From the NCBI GenBank assembly GCA_016711805.1, contig JADJSH010000037.1, positions 124,001 to 188,000 of the forward strand: a stretch of 64,000 nt of DNA, read 5' to 3'. Shown here in pieces: positions 34,425 to 42,513 of the stretch. This DNA comes from Bacteroidota bacterium. Its GTDB lineage: Bacteria; Bacteroidota; Bacteroidia; B-17B0; Aurantibacillaceae. The notes under the pieces were generated by a model that had not been told where the DNA came from, made no database searches, and was given only the letters and a program-made list of their open reading frames with translations. How positions within the stretch are numbered: position 1 is the stretch's first letter; each line of letters opens with the position of its first letter. Both the position numbers and the translations under genes were made by a program.

Positions 34425-35098
34425 AAGCACTCTATTGTTACCCAATTAATAAATGGATTTTGTTTGTCGTCAAAAAGCAAATTTGGTTCATTGCATAAAC
34501 GTAAACCCATAATTTGATGCTTTTCACCGGGCTTAATCAATGTGTCGTTTTTGGGTTCTAATAAAATGTGCTTATATGATTTTTCTCCGATGATGATTTC
34601 ATTCTCGAGACAAATAGTATAAATAGCAACAAACTTCTTTCTCCCAGAAATGTTTTCAATAGTTCCGTTTACTGGAAACTGTATTTTTGGGAATGTATCT
34701 GTTTTCAATCTCCTTAAAATCACTGAATGATTGAGCGGTTTATCTACATTAAAATATTTAAGCATGTAATATAAGCCTATTGGCAATGCATTAAAATATA
34801 GCTCCAATGATTGGTTGTTTTTCAATCCAAGAGTTATTCCCAACCCAAAGCTTAAAGGAAAAGAAGCCATCACTGGAAAATCGGAATAAACAATATTAGG
34901 TACTTGCATATATATCCATATATACATTAATTTATCGTAAACAGAATGATTTTTATAGTATAAGGCCACGCTCGTTAATCCAATTACTATAGATAATATA
35001 GAATAATAATCTTGTACGTGTGCTGTAAGGTTAACTAATGTCCAAACACAAAACGTGATAATAACTAATGGTAATACATGATTTTTTTTATGAGACAT
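34421..35098 (-). CDS. Membrane protein with C-terminal soluble domain, unknown
   Basis: A 225-residue protein. The first half has about three to four membrane helices (about 9-25, 30-47, 75-95, 100-118). The second half (about 125-225) is a soluble domain with a glycine-poor beta-rich pattern. No family is recognised. Its stop overlaps the GNAT start by ATGA, so the two are probably translated together. Confidence 0.55.
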   Translation of the reverse strand: MSHKKNHVLPLVIITFCVWTLVNLTAHVQDYYSILSIVIGLTSVALYYKNHSVYDKLMYIWIYMQVPNIVYSDFPVMASFPLSFGLGITLGLKNNQSLELYFNALPIGLYYMLKYFNVDKPLNHSVILRRLKTDTFPKIQFPVNGTIENISGRKKFVAIYTICLENEIIIGEKSYKHILLEPKNDTLIKPGEKHQIMGLRLCNEPNLLFDDKQNPFINWVTIECL

Positions 35099-35109
35099 AA
35101 TGCAATTAT

Positions 35110-35973
35110 TTACTTTTTCGTCTTCTCAATCATTTCCTTAATTTCATTCACAACCATTTTAGGCTCCTCCATCTGAATAAAATAGCCTGTTTTGGGAGCA
35201 TTAATTATTTTAGTTTGAGGATTAATTAGCTTCCATTGATTGAAATGCAGCTTTCTATATTCTATTTCTTTATCTATATAATCATTATCAATATCGGCTT
35301 CGGTAGATAAAATAAGAGTAATTGGAATATTAGCTGGCACTATCGTTTGTTTTAATATTTTTTGATTGGTAGAATACCCCAAAGTATCAAAATCAAAGCA
35401 TTGTTTCGATTCAGCATGCTGACCCTTGGTTTTACCTTTTACTTTTAAAAATTCCTCAAACTGTTCTTTAAAAACAACCTTATCCGAATCGTTTCTAATG
35501 GCCATTCCATTTTTAAATTCTTCTTCGTGTGCTGGGTCTAAAAACACCATTCCCGAAACCATATCGGGATACATATTCACAAAGCAACGCGCAATAGAAC
35601 CGCCCAACGAATGACCAACTAAAATATAAGGTGGTTTAATCCTTTCTTTTACTAATAAGGCATGTAACTCAAAAGCCATGGTATCAATCGTTCTATCATT
35701 CCTAATTAATTCTGACTGACCAATACCAGACCTATCATAAGAAAATATGCAATTGGTTTCTTGAAGTTTCTCGTACACTTTTCTAAAATCGGTTTGTGGG
35801 CGACCTTTACCAGTTAAAAATACAATAGTTGGTTCGCCTTTACCTTCAATTACCACATATTGTTTTTTACCTCTTAAATAAACAAAGTAGCCATCATCTC
35901 CTTCGGATATGATCATGGAAGTTAATCCTATGAATAGGATTAAAGGGATGAATATTTTTAATATATATTTCAT
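35110..35973 (-). CDS. Secreted alpha/beta hydrolase with missing catalytic His
   Basis: A 287-residue protein with an N-terminal signal or anchor (about 4-22) and an alpha/beta-hydrolase fold. The nucleophile elbow is GHSLGG (Ser122) and the acid is likely Asp146 in FLDPAHEEE. In relatives the final His lies in a motif like SGHxIQLxxP. Here the corresponding place reads TGYFIQMEEP with Tyr264. Either another His serves, or the protein is inactive or used as a binder. The ATG is 1 base into the ade stop (TAATG). Confidence 0.75.
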   Translation of the reverse strand: MKYILKIFIPLILFIGLTSMIISEGDDGYFVYLRGKKQYVVIEGKGEPTIVFLTGKGRPQTDFRKVYEKLQETNCIFSYDRSGIGQSELIRNDRTIDTMAFELHALLVKERIKPPYILVGHSLGGSIARCFVNMYPDMVSGMVFLDPAHEEEFKNGMAIRNDSDKVVFKEQFEEFLKVKGKTKGQHAESKQCFDFDTLGYSTNQKILKQTIVPANIPITLILSTEADIDNDYIDKEIEYRKLHFNQWKLINPQTKIINAPKTGYFIQMEEPKMVVNEIKEMIEKTKK

Positions 35974-37595
35974 TATTTCACAAACACATCTGTAAATTGA
36001 AAACTCTTTCCATTAAATAAACCTTTGTCACTTAACTTTAATTCTGGTATTACTAGCAATGCCATAAACGATAAACTCATATAGGGCGCGCGTAATTTAC
36101 TTCCTAAAGCTTTAGCACGTTTGTCTAATTTAGTATACGCTTCTGCTACTTCTTCGGCGGCTTGGTTTGTCATGATGCCCGCAATGGGTAATTCCAAAAC
36201 GAGTTCTTCATTTTCATTAGCTAAGGAAATCCCTCCTTTGGCTTTAATAATTAAATTAACCGCCTTGCACATATCTTCGTCATTGGTTCCTACTACAACA
36301 ATGTTATGACAATCGTGTGCTACACAACTAGCAATAGCACCTTGCTTTAATCCAATGTTTTTAATAAACGCTTTCGCTATTGGCGCATCGCTGTAACGAT
36401 TCACAACCGCAATTTTCAATATATCTTGCTCAACGTTTGATTCTTCAAATCCGTTTACGTTATAAGATGTTACGCATAATTCATCCGTAATTAATTGTCC
36501 ATCTAAGCATTCAATCACTCTTATTCTATCACTTTCGTTTTTTAATTTAAAATCACTGGCTTGTTTTAAACTACAATTAAAATTATTAACGATTGGCGAA
36601 TCAACAGATTTTATAAATGATTTTCCTTTTTCTGCAACAACATTTCCATTGATATATGTTTTAAGGATATTAAAATCCTTTAAATTATCAATCTCAATAA
36701 AATCGGCATTATCGCCAACTTGCAATAAGCCAATAGATAAATTGTAATGCTTAATCACATTATAAGAAGCGGCTCTTAACACATCATATAAATCATACCC
36801 GAGTTTTAAAGCACGCTTTACATGATCATTAATATGTGATTCAATTAAATTATCAGGATGTTTATCATCGCAACAAAACATAATTTGTTCAGGATACTCT
36901 TTTAATAATGAAATCAAGGTTTCAAAATTCTTAGCCGCACTTCCTTCTCTTATTAAAACTTTTACACCATGTTGCAATTTTTCTAATGCCTCTTTATAAC
37001 CAAAACATTCATGATCGGTAGTGATACCTGCATTAAAATAATGCTTCATATCGTTACCCATTAAACCAGGTGCATGACCATCAATTGGTTTATTATGTTT
37101 TTTTGCAGAGGCTAATTTCTTCAAGACTTCTTCATCTTTATAAATCACTCCTGGAAAGTTCATCATCTCAGCCAAATACACAATCTCTTTTCTCGACAAT
37201 AATTTATCAATGTCATTCGAGTCAATTACGGCGCCAGCCGTTTCAAAATTAGTAGCGGGCACACAAGATGGGGCACCAAAATAAAAATGAAAAGGAACTT
37301 GCTTGGCATTATCAATCATATAATCTACGCCAGCAACACCAAGCACATTGGCTATTTCGTGCGGATCGGAAATAGTCCCAACCGTTCCATGAGTCACAGC
37401 AATACGAGCAAATTCAGAGGGCACTAACATACTACTTTCCACATGCACATGTGCGTCAACAAAACCAGGTAAAATATAGGTGTTTAGTGTTTCAGAAATT
37501 TTAGTAATAGAAACTATTTTATTATTTTCAATAACAACTTCAACTGCGTAAATTTCTTTAGCGATGATGTCTATGAGATTTGCTTTGATTGTCAT
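35973..37595 (-). CDS. ade: Adenine deaminase
   Basis: A 540-residue metal-dependent deaminase converting adenine to hypoxanthine in purine salvage. It has the amidohydrolase motif FVDAHVHVES (His49 and His51), HGTVGTISDPHEIANV, the APGLMGNDMKHY segment with the third-ligand His, DDKHPDNL, and the C-terminal VVNRYSDAPIAKAFIKNIGL and DCHNIVVVGTNDEDM signatures. Full length. It ends against the hydrolase start and is the first gene after a structured intergenic element. Confidence 0.95.
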   Translation of the reverse strand: MTIKANLIDIIAKEIYAVEVVIENNKIVSITKISETLNTYILPGFVDAHVHVESSMLVPSEFARIAVTHGTVGTISDPHEIANVLGVAGVDYMIDNAKQVPFHFYFGAPSCVPATNFETAGAVIDSNDIDKLLSRKEIVYLAEMMNFPGVIYKDEEVLKKLASAKKHNKPIDGHAPGLMGNDMKHYFNAGITTDHECFGYKEALEKLQHGVKVLIREGSAAKNFETLISLLKEYPEQIMFCCDDKHPDNLIESHINDHVKRALKLGYDLYDVLRAASYNVIKHYNLSIGLLQVGDNADFIEIDNLKDFNILKTYINGNVVAEKGKSFIKSVDSPIVNNFNCSLKQASDFKLKNESDRIRVIECLDGQLITDELCVTSYNVNGFEESNVEQDILKIAVVNRYSDAPIAKAFIKNIGLKQGAIASCVAHDCHNIVVVGTNDEDMCKAVNLIIKAKGGISLANENEELVLELPIAGIMTNQAAEEVAEAYTKLDKRAKALGSKLRAPYMSLSFMALLVIPELKLSDKGLFNGKSFQFTDVFVK

Positions 37596-37608
37596 TATTT
37601 GTTTTTTA

Positions 37609-37660
37609 ACCGCAAAGAGGCAATCTCGCTATAGCGTGATCGCGGAGAACGCAGAGGGAT
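37609..37660. repeat. GC-rich repeat-like element between ade and the amidohydrolase-like gene
   Basis: It contains a perfect palindrome CGCTATAGCG (37627-37636) inside a run of CGCAAAG/CGCAGAG-type units. Similar CGCAAAGAACGCAAAG stretches are common intergenic repeats in Bacteroidota (recall). It lies at the 5' side of ade. Confidence 0.4.
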
Positions 37661-37663
37661 TTT

Positions 37664-38947
37664 TTATTCCTTAATTCCCAATTTATCTGAATATCTTTTA
37701 TTTAAGTCGTTTTGAAAATTAGAAAGTTTAATGCTTCTTCCATTAACGTAAGCCAAAATAATTTTATTAGTTTTCATATCTAAAATATCGCCTTCCGAAA
37801 CAACCAAAGAAGCCAACTTTCCAGTTTCAATACTTCCTACTAAATTATCAATACCCAATATTTTTGCAGAGTTTAAAGTCACACTTTGTAAGGCTTGTTC
37901 TTTTGTTAAACCATAAGCAGCAGCCGTTCCTGCTAAAAATGCTAAATTACGCGCATTCATAGCTTCCATATCTCCTTGGTTTTGCAAACAAAATAACACT
38001 GAGTCTTTTTGTAATAAATAAGGTAGTTTAAAAATCAAATCTGTTTCTGCTTCTGGTAAATCTGGTAAATCATGTAAACGATTTAACATGACTGCCACAT
38101 TATTTTCTTTTAATAGCTTAGTAATTTTGTGACTGTCTTTTCCGCCAACAATCACCATTTTTTTAATAGCGTATTTTTTAGAAAAATTAATCGCACCAAT
38201 GATGTCCTTCACATAATCGGCACGGATGTATAAATTTTTAGTACCATCAAAAATACCTTTCATGGCTTCAAAACGTAAATTTTTGTCTGTTACATTTTTT
38301 GTATTGTAATAAGCAAAAGCATTATTAAAAAATGTGATTAACTCATTTACTTGTTCCGTATACTTTGGGTTTTTGTCACTTGGTTCTGGTTCTGCCCACC
38401 AACCATGTTTTTGAATGGTGTTTGGAAAGTTAACATGCACTCCGTCATCCGCTTTAATGACTGCGTCTTCCCAATTCCAACCATCCGTTGCTAAAATAGA
38501 AGATGTACCTGCAATTCTTCCTCCTCTTGGAGTTGATTGTGTATATAAAATCCCATTTGCTTTTACTGTTTCTAAAATTTTGCTCTCAGCATTGTAGGCA
38601 ATTAAGCTTCTCACATGTGGGTTAAACTCTCCAACCTCATAATAATCACTCGTTTGACGAACTGCCTCTGCCTCTTGTAATCCTAAAATACAATTTGGTG
38701 CAATTAAACCTGGGTAAATATGTTTGCCAGATAAATCTATCGTTGTATCAAATTGAGATGGATCAATTTTAGTGACTCTCGCATCAGCAACCATGTCAAT
38801 CTTGCCATCTTTAATGGATACATAGCTATTGTCAAGCACCTGACCATTGCCAATATGAGCTATGGCATTTTTTAATAAAATGCGTTTTTTATTTTGAGCC
38901 ACTAAAAAGCTAGAGAGAAATATAAACGAAAGAAAAAATTTAGTCAT
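37664..38947 (-). CDS. Secreted amidohydrolase-fold protein lacking the HxH metal motif
   Basis: A protein of about 427 residues, starting at ATG 38947 with the signal peptide MTKFFLSFIFLSSFLVAQ. It has the amidohydrolase-type N-terminal beta-sandwich and the segment HIYPGLIAPNCILGL, where catalytic members have PGxIDxHxH. The later TPRGGRIAGTSS and ENNVAVMLNRLHDLP motifs place it with a Bacteroidota imidazolonepropionase-like family of proteins. Without the first two metal ligands, hydrolysis in the usual way is doubtful. Role unknown. The open frame reaching to 39058 is a chance extension into the divergent methyltransferase gene. Confidence 0.75.
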   Translation of the reverse strand: MTKFFLSFIFLSSFLVAQNKKRILLKNAIAHIGNGQVLDNSYVSIKDGKIDMVADARVTKIDPSQFDTTIDLSGKHIYPGLIAPNCILGLQEAEAVRQTSDYYEVGEFNPHVRSLIAYNAESKILETVKANGILYTQSTPRGGRIAGTSSILATDGWNWEDAVIKADDGVHVNFPNTIQKHGWWAEPEPSDKNPKYTEQVNELITFFNNAFAYYNTKNVTDKNLRFEAMKGIFDGTKNLYIRADYVKDIIGAINFSKKYAIKKMVIVGGKDSHKITKLLKENNVAVMLNRLHDLPDLPEAETDLIFKLPYLLQKDSVLFCLQNQGDMEAMNARNLAFLAGTAAAYGLTKEQALQSVTLNSAKILGIDNLVGSIETGKLASLVVSEGDILDMKTNKIILAYVNGRSIKLSNFQNDLNKRYSDKLGIKE

Positions 38948-39022
38948 AGTTTCTGTAAGATTGGTAATAGGTAAATATAATAAAAAAATAAAGTAACTTA
39001 GAGGCTTAAATTTTAAGGATTC

Positions 39023-40234
39023 ATGGGCAAGAAAATAGTAAAACAAGCTAAACCACACCGTATTTTATTACAAGCAGTTGTTAATGCGTTAACCACCATA
39101 TTTACAGATAATAAATACGCTGATAAAGTCATTGAAAAAACCTTAAAAGAGAATCCGAAATTTGGCGGCAGAGACAGGCGTTTTATTGCCGAAACTACTT
39201 ATGATATTGTTCGTAATTACCGATTATTAAGCCATTTAGCGGGAAGCGAAACAAGCTTTTGGGAAATATTAGGTGTTTATTTTATTATCAGACATTTACC
39301 AATGCCTGATGAACGTGACTTTAAAAACCTCAACGAAAAAACAATAATAGATAAATACAAAGCCATTAAAGACCAAAAAATTCTACAATCATATCCAGAT
39401 TGGTTATGGGATTTATGTGAAAGCGAATTAGGAAAAGACGTTTGGGAAAATGAAGCAAAAGCATTAAACAAACAAGCAGAAGTTGTATTAAGAGTAAATA
39501 CCTTGAAAACTAAAAAAGAAATTTTAAAACAACATTTAGCGGAACAAGAAATTGAAGTTGATTTTTTAGATGGATATAAGGATGCATTATTGTTATCACA
39601 TCGTCAAAATTTATTTCAAAACCCCTTATTCAAATTAGGCTTATTTGAGTTACAAGACGCTGGATCGCAACATATTTCAGAATTTTTAGGTGTTGAGCCT
39701 GGTATGCGTGTGATTGATGCTTGTGCTGGCGGTGGCGGAAAAACCTTACACATTGCCGCTTTAATGCAAAATAAAGGTCGCATTATTTCGATGGACATTA
39801 CACAATGGAAATTAGATGAATTAAAAAAACGTGCTCGCCGTGCAACAGCAAGTAATGTTGAACCTCGTTTAATTGAAGGCACTAAAACTATTAAACGTTT
39901 AGAAAACACAGCCGATAGATTGTTACTAGATGTGCCATGCAGCGGCAGCGGTGTTATTAAACGCAACCCAGATGCTAAATGGAAATTAAACTTAGACTTT
40001 ATAGATAGAACAAAAGCCATTCAACAAAAAATATTGAGCGAATATTCTATCATGACTAAAGTAGGCGGACAATTAGTCTATTCTACTTGCAGCGTATTAC
40101 CTAGTGAAAACAGAAAACAAGTAGATGAATTTTTAGCAAATAATTCAAATTTTGAGTTGATTAAAGACCAAACTATACTACCAAGTGAAGGTTTTGATGG
40201 CTTTTATATGGCTTTGATAAAACGAAAAAAATAA
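39023..40234 (+). CDS. RsmB/NOP-type rRNA (cytosine-5) methyltransferase
   Basis: A 403-residue SAM-dependent RNA m5C methyltransferase. An N-terminal NusB-like helical region (about 1-130) is followed by the SAM site VIDACAGGGGKT. The two conserved cysteines are Cys306 in DVPCSGSG and Cys356 in YSTCS. Target is probably 16S rRNA, by family. Divergent from the amidohydrolase-like gene with 75 bases between. Confidence 0.88.
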   Translation: MGKKIVKQAKPHRILLQAVVNALTTIFTDNKYADKVIEKTLKENPKFGGRDRRFIAETTYDIVRNYRLLSHLAGSETSFWEILGVYFIIRHLPMPDERDFKNLNEKTIIDKYKAIKDQKILQSYPDWLWDLCESELGKDVWENEAKALNKQAEVVLRVNTLKTKKEILKQHLAEQEIEVDFLDGYKDALLLSHRQNLFQNPLFKLGLFELQDAGSQHISEFLGVEPGMRVIDACAGGGGKTLHIAALMQNKGRIISMDITQWKLDELKKRARRATASNVEPRLIEGTKTIKRLENTADRLLLDVPCSGSGVIKRNPDAKWKLNLDFIDRTKAIQQKILSEYSIMTKVGGQLVYSTCSVLPSENRKQVDEFLANNSNFELIKDQTILPSEGFDGFYMALIKRKK

Positions 40235-40249
40235 TTAAATTTACTTGTC

Positions 40250-40666
40250 TTGACATTAGATGCTGTAAAATATAACGTAATTGAATCCGTTGAAGATCGG
40301 GCTTCCACTATTGAATTTTGGGACAATGACATTATTTTCATTAAACTGAAAGATAATATTCAAGTTGAATTAGAAGATGCTCAAAAGCAATACGTTTTTT
40401 TGAAAGCTAAATATAACAACATTAACAAACATATTATTTTAGTAGAAACAGGTCTTGATACGTCAATCTCCAAAGAAGCGAGAGAATTTGAGTCGAAACC
40501 TGAGTCGAATGAAATGACGGCGGCAACAGCAGTTATCGTAAAATCCTTAGCTCACCGCATTATTATTAATTTTATCATCAAATTAACACATCAACAAACT
40601 ATGAAAATGAAGATGTTTGATGATAAACAAAAAGCCATTAATTGGCTTCTCTCTTTTAAAAAATAA
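40250..40666 (+). CDS. STAS/SpoIIAA-like conserved protein
   Basis: A 138-residue protein starting with TTG at 40250, 15 bases after the methyltransferase. It has the layout of a Bacteroidota STAS-like family: DIIFIKLKDNIQVELEDA, a strand with IILVETG, the hallmark SKEAREFES, then AVIVKSLAHRIIINFIIKL and KMKMFDDKQKAINWL. The function is unknown. Members often sit near other regulators. Confidence 0.65.
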   Translation: MTLDAVKYNVIESVEDRASTIEFWDNDIIFIKLKDNIQVELEDAQKQYVFLKAKYNNINKHIILVETGLDTSISKEAREFESKPESNEMTAATAVIVKSLAHRIIINFIIKLTHQQTMKMKMFDDKQKAINWLLSFKK

Positions 40667-40686
40667 ATTTTAATAAACTCAAAACT

Positions 40687-41073
40687 ATGAAAAAAATAAT
40701 TACAGCTTTAGCACTTTTCGTATCCGTTGTTAGTTTTGCTCAAACCAAAATTGAAAACGTAGACGCTGCTACATTTAAAAAATTAATTGACGAAAAAAAA
40801 TCATACCTAATTGATTTACGTACAGATGATGAATTAAAAAATAAAGGCTTTATTAAAGGTGCTACACAAATTGATTATTTTAAGAAAGATGCCGAAATGG
40901 TTATTTCAAAATTAGACAAAACTAAGACGTATTTAATTTATTGTGCTGGTGGAGGCAGAAGTGGTGAATGTGCTGAATTGATGAAAAAAGAAGGCTTTAC
41001 TCACGTAGTTAATCTTGAAAAAGGATTTGATGACTGGAAGAAAAAAGGTTTTGAAGTTGAAATGAAGAAATAA
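40687..41073 (+). CDS. Secreted rhodanese-domain protein
   Basis: A 128-residue periplasmic protein: signal peptide (MKKIITALALFVSVVSFAQ), then one rhodanese domain with IDLRTDDEL, the loop YCAGGGRSG with catalytic Cys86, and the ending VVNLEKGFDDWKKKG. It transfers sulfur or senses thiols. The substrate is unknown. A strong terminator follows. Confidence 0.88.
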   Translation: MKKIITALALFVSVVSFAQTKIENVDAATFKKLIDEKKSYLIDLRTDDELKNKGFIKGATQIDYFKKDAEMVISKLDKTKTYLIYCAGGGRSGECAELMKKEGFTHVVNLEKGFDDWKKKGFEVEMKK

Positions 41074-41102
41074 AAAAAAGCCGCTTGTTAGCGGCTTTTT
41101 TT
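41073..41102. terminator. Bidirectional terminator
   Basis: AAAAAAAGCCGC / GCGGCTTTTTTT with a 6-base loop lies between convergent genes. Confidence 0.85.
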
Positions 41103-41123
41103 ACAAATGAAAATTAATTTTTC

Positions 41124-41585
41124 TTACTTATATCCAACCATAAATACAGCGCAACCGCTATAAGAACCAGCTTCGGTTGGAGGAACAATATAATCTACAT
41201 ATACGTGACGTACTTTAGAAATTTCAAATTGAAATTCTTTTTTGTCGCCCATATCCTTAGAAGAAAATAATAATTTTCTGTTTTTAGAATCTTTGTCCTT
41301 GTTATAAATTTGAACCTCTACTTGTTTTGGGAGAGCTTCTAATTCAAATACCATACGGTATTTTTCTCCAATAAATAAAGGCACTTCCACCTCTTTTACC
41401 GTTTCTTTGGCTTTATATAAAATACGAGTTAACTCAGAACTATCATATTTATAAGGCTCTAATGCCAACTTTGCTTTTTCTTTTAATTCTTTTGAATTAC
41501 ACAATACATCGCCCGTTTGAAATGCCATTAAAACAAATACAATAACGATACTTACTATAGGTTTTATAATTTTTGTCATTGTCAT
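41124..41585 (-). CDS. Secreted protein of unknown function in the CtpA operon
   Basis: A 153-residue protein with a signal peptide or membrane anchor (MTMTKIIKPIVSIVIVFVLMAFQ) and a beta-rich domain with FIGEKYRMVFELEALP and a C-terminal GSYSGCAVFMVGYK. It starts 5 bases after the neighbouring lipoprotein gene. Two Cys residues (about 29 and 146) could pair. No family function recognised. Confidence 0.6.
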   Translation of the reverse strand: MTMTKIIKPIVSIVIVFVLMAFQTGDVLCNSKELKEKAKLALEPYKYDSSELTRILYKAKETVKEVEVPLFIGEKYRMVFELEALPKQVEVQIYNKDKDSKNRKLLFSSKDMGDKKEFQFEISKVRHVYVDYIVPPTEAGSYSGCAVFMVGYK

Positions 41586-41590
41586 ACTAT

Positions 41591-42094
41591 TTAGTTTATC
41601 ATACTTGTTCTTAAAGATTTCACCGACTCTGAAATTGTTTTCAATTCGCTATCGGTAATAGATATTAAATTAAAATCCATTTCTTCATCTTTTTCTATAG
41701 CAGCTTTTACGGCAGCAATGGCGTTAAACTGAATATTAATATTTTCTACTGCAGATATAAGCGTTGGCATTTCTGCTTCTGAAGCTTGGTGGCTTTTAAG
41801 CGCCTTAACAACAGTTTCAGACAGTAACAATTGCTCTAATAAACTTCCTAATACTTTTTTATTTTTATCCTTAGCGTATACTTCTAAAGCAATATACATG
41901 CTTTCTGTCCAAGCACCAGTAAAAGCAATAACAGTAATATGTTTTTGCTTATTTTGCTCAAACATCACATCGGTTTTTAACTGAACACTAGAAACAATTT
42001 TAATCACTGAATCTTCGTTTGAAATATTTTTATCGAAACGTTGAGCCATATTATCACTTTCAAAAGCAGAGTTTAAGCCTAAGGATGCTCCCAT
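41591..42094 (-). CDS. Lipoprotein-family protein, C-terminal half (frameshifted gene)
   Basis: These 167 residues contain SDNMAQRFDKNISNEDSVIKI and FTGAWTESMYIALEVYAKD, which are conserved in a Bacteroidota lipoprotein family and normally follow the piece encoded upstream. The frame is open above its ATG to about 42118 and reads EYLKACKDMGAS, the direct continuation of the upstream ORF after QESK. A single missing base at 42119-42121 separates them. Both halves together give about 299 residues. Function unknown. Confidence 0.7.
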   Translation of the reverse strand: MGASLGLNSAFESDNMAQRFDKNISNEDSVIKIVSSVQLKTDVMFEQNKQKHITVIAFTGAWTESMYIALEVYAKDKNKKVLGSLLEQLLLSETVVKALKSHQASEAEMPTLISAVENINIQFNAIAAVKAAIEKDEEMDFNLISITDSELKTISESVKSLRTSMIN

Positions 42095-42108
42095 GTCTTT
42101 ACAAGCTT

Positions 42109-42489
42109 TTAAATACTCTTTGATTCTTGATACTTTTTATTAAATAAACAATAAGCCAAATCAGCACTATAAATCCCGAAGTTAACGGCACGTTTATAAT
42201 TACTTGTATTGTATTTATTGATGCTTGCTTTATCATTTAATAAAGAAGGCACAAAACCAGCTCCTGATTTTTTGAATACATAAGCAATTTGTAAAGCTGA
42301 AGGAAGATTGTAAGACACTTCATTATCATCCATAGATACAGAAACCGTATCTGCAACTAAAGTAGAATCTGAACCACTGGTGCCTTCGCTATTTTTTTCG
42401 CTTTCTGAATTTCCTCCGCAAGAAACAAATGCTAAAGAAATGGTAATTAATGGGATTACTAAAAATTTGGTAGTCATATTTAAATTCAT
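42109..42489 (-). CDS. Lipoprotein-family protein, N-terminal half (frameshifted gene)
   Basis: These 126 residues start with MNLNMTTKFLVIPLITISLAFVSC, a lipoprotein signal (Cys24). A Ser/Asp-rich linker and the conserved piece YNLPSALQIAYVFKKSG and ADLAYCLFNKKYQESK follow. The ORF ends with SKSI where the family continues with a helix-rich region, which lies in the next frame (see 41591-42094). The gene sits 24 bases after ctpA and before a secreted protein, so a role around the processing protease is possible but not shown. Confidence 0.75.
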   Translation of the reverse strand: MNLNMTTKFLVIPLITISLAFVSCGGNSESEKNSEGTSGSDSTLVADTVSVSMDDNEVSYNLPSALQIAYVFKKSGAGFVPSLLNDKASINKYNTSNYKRAVNFGIYSADLAYCLFNKKYQESKSI

Positions 42490-42513
42490 ATATCTACCAA
42501 AAATACAATTTTT

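Noticed and set aside
40250..40666. Continuation of the methyltransferase gene
   Set aside because: The methyltransferase ends with a stop at 40234 after a complete RsmB-type fold; the next ORF has its own STAS-like pattern.
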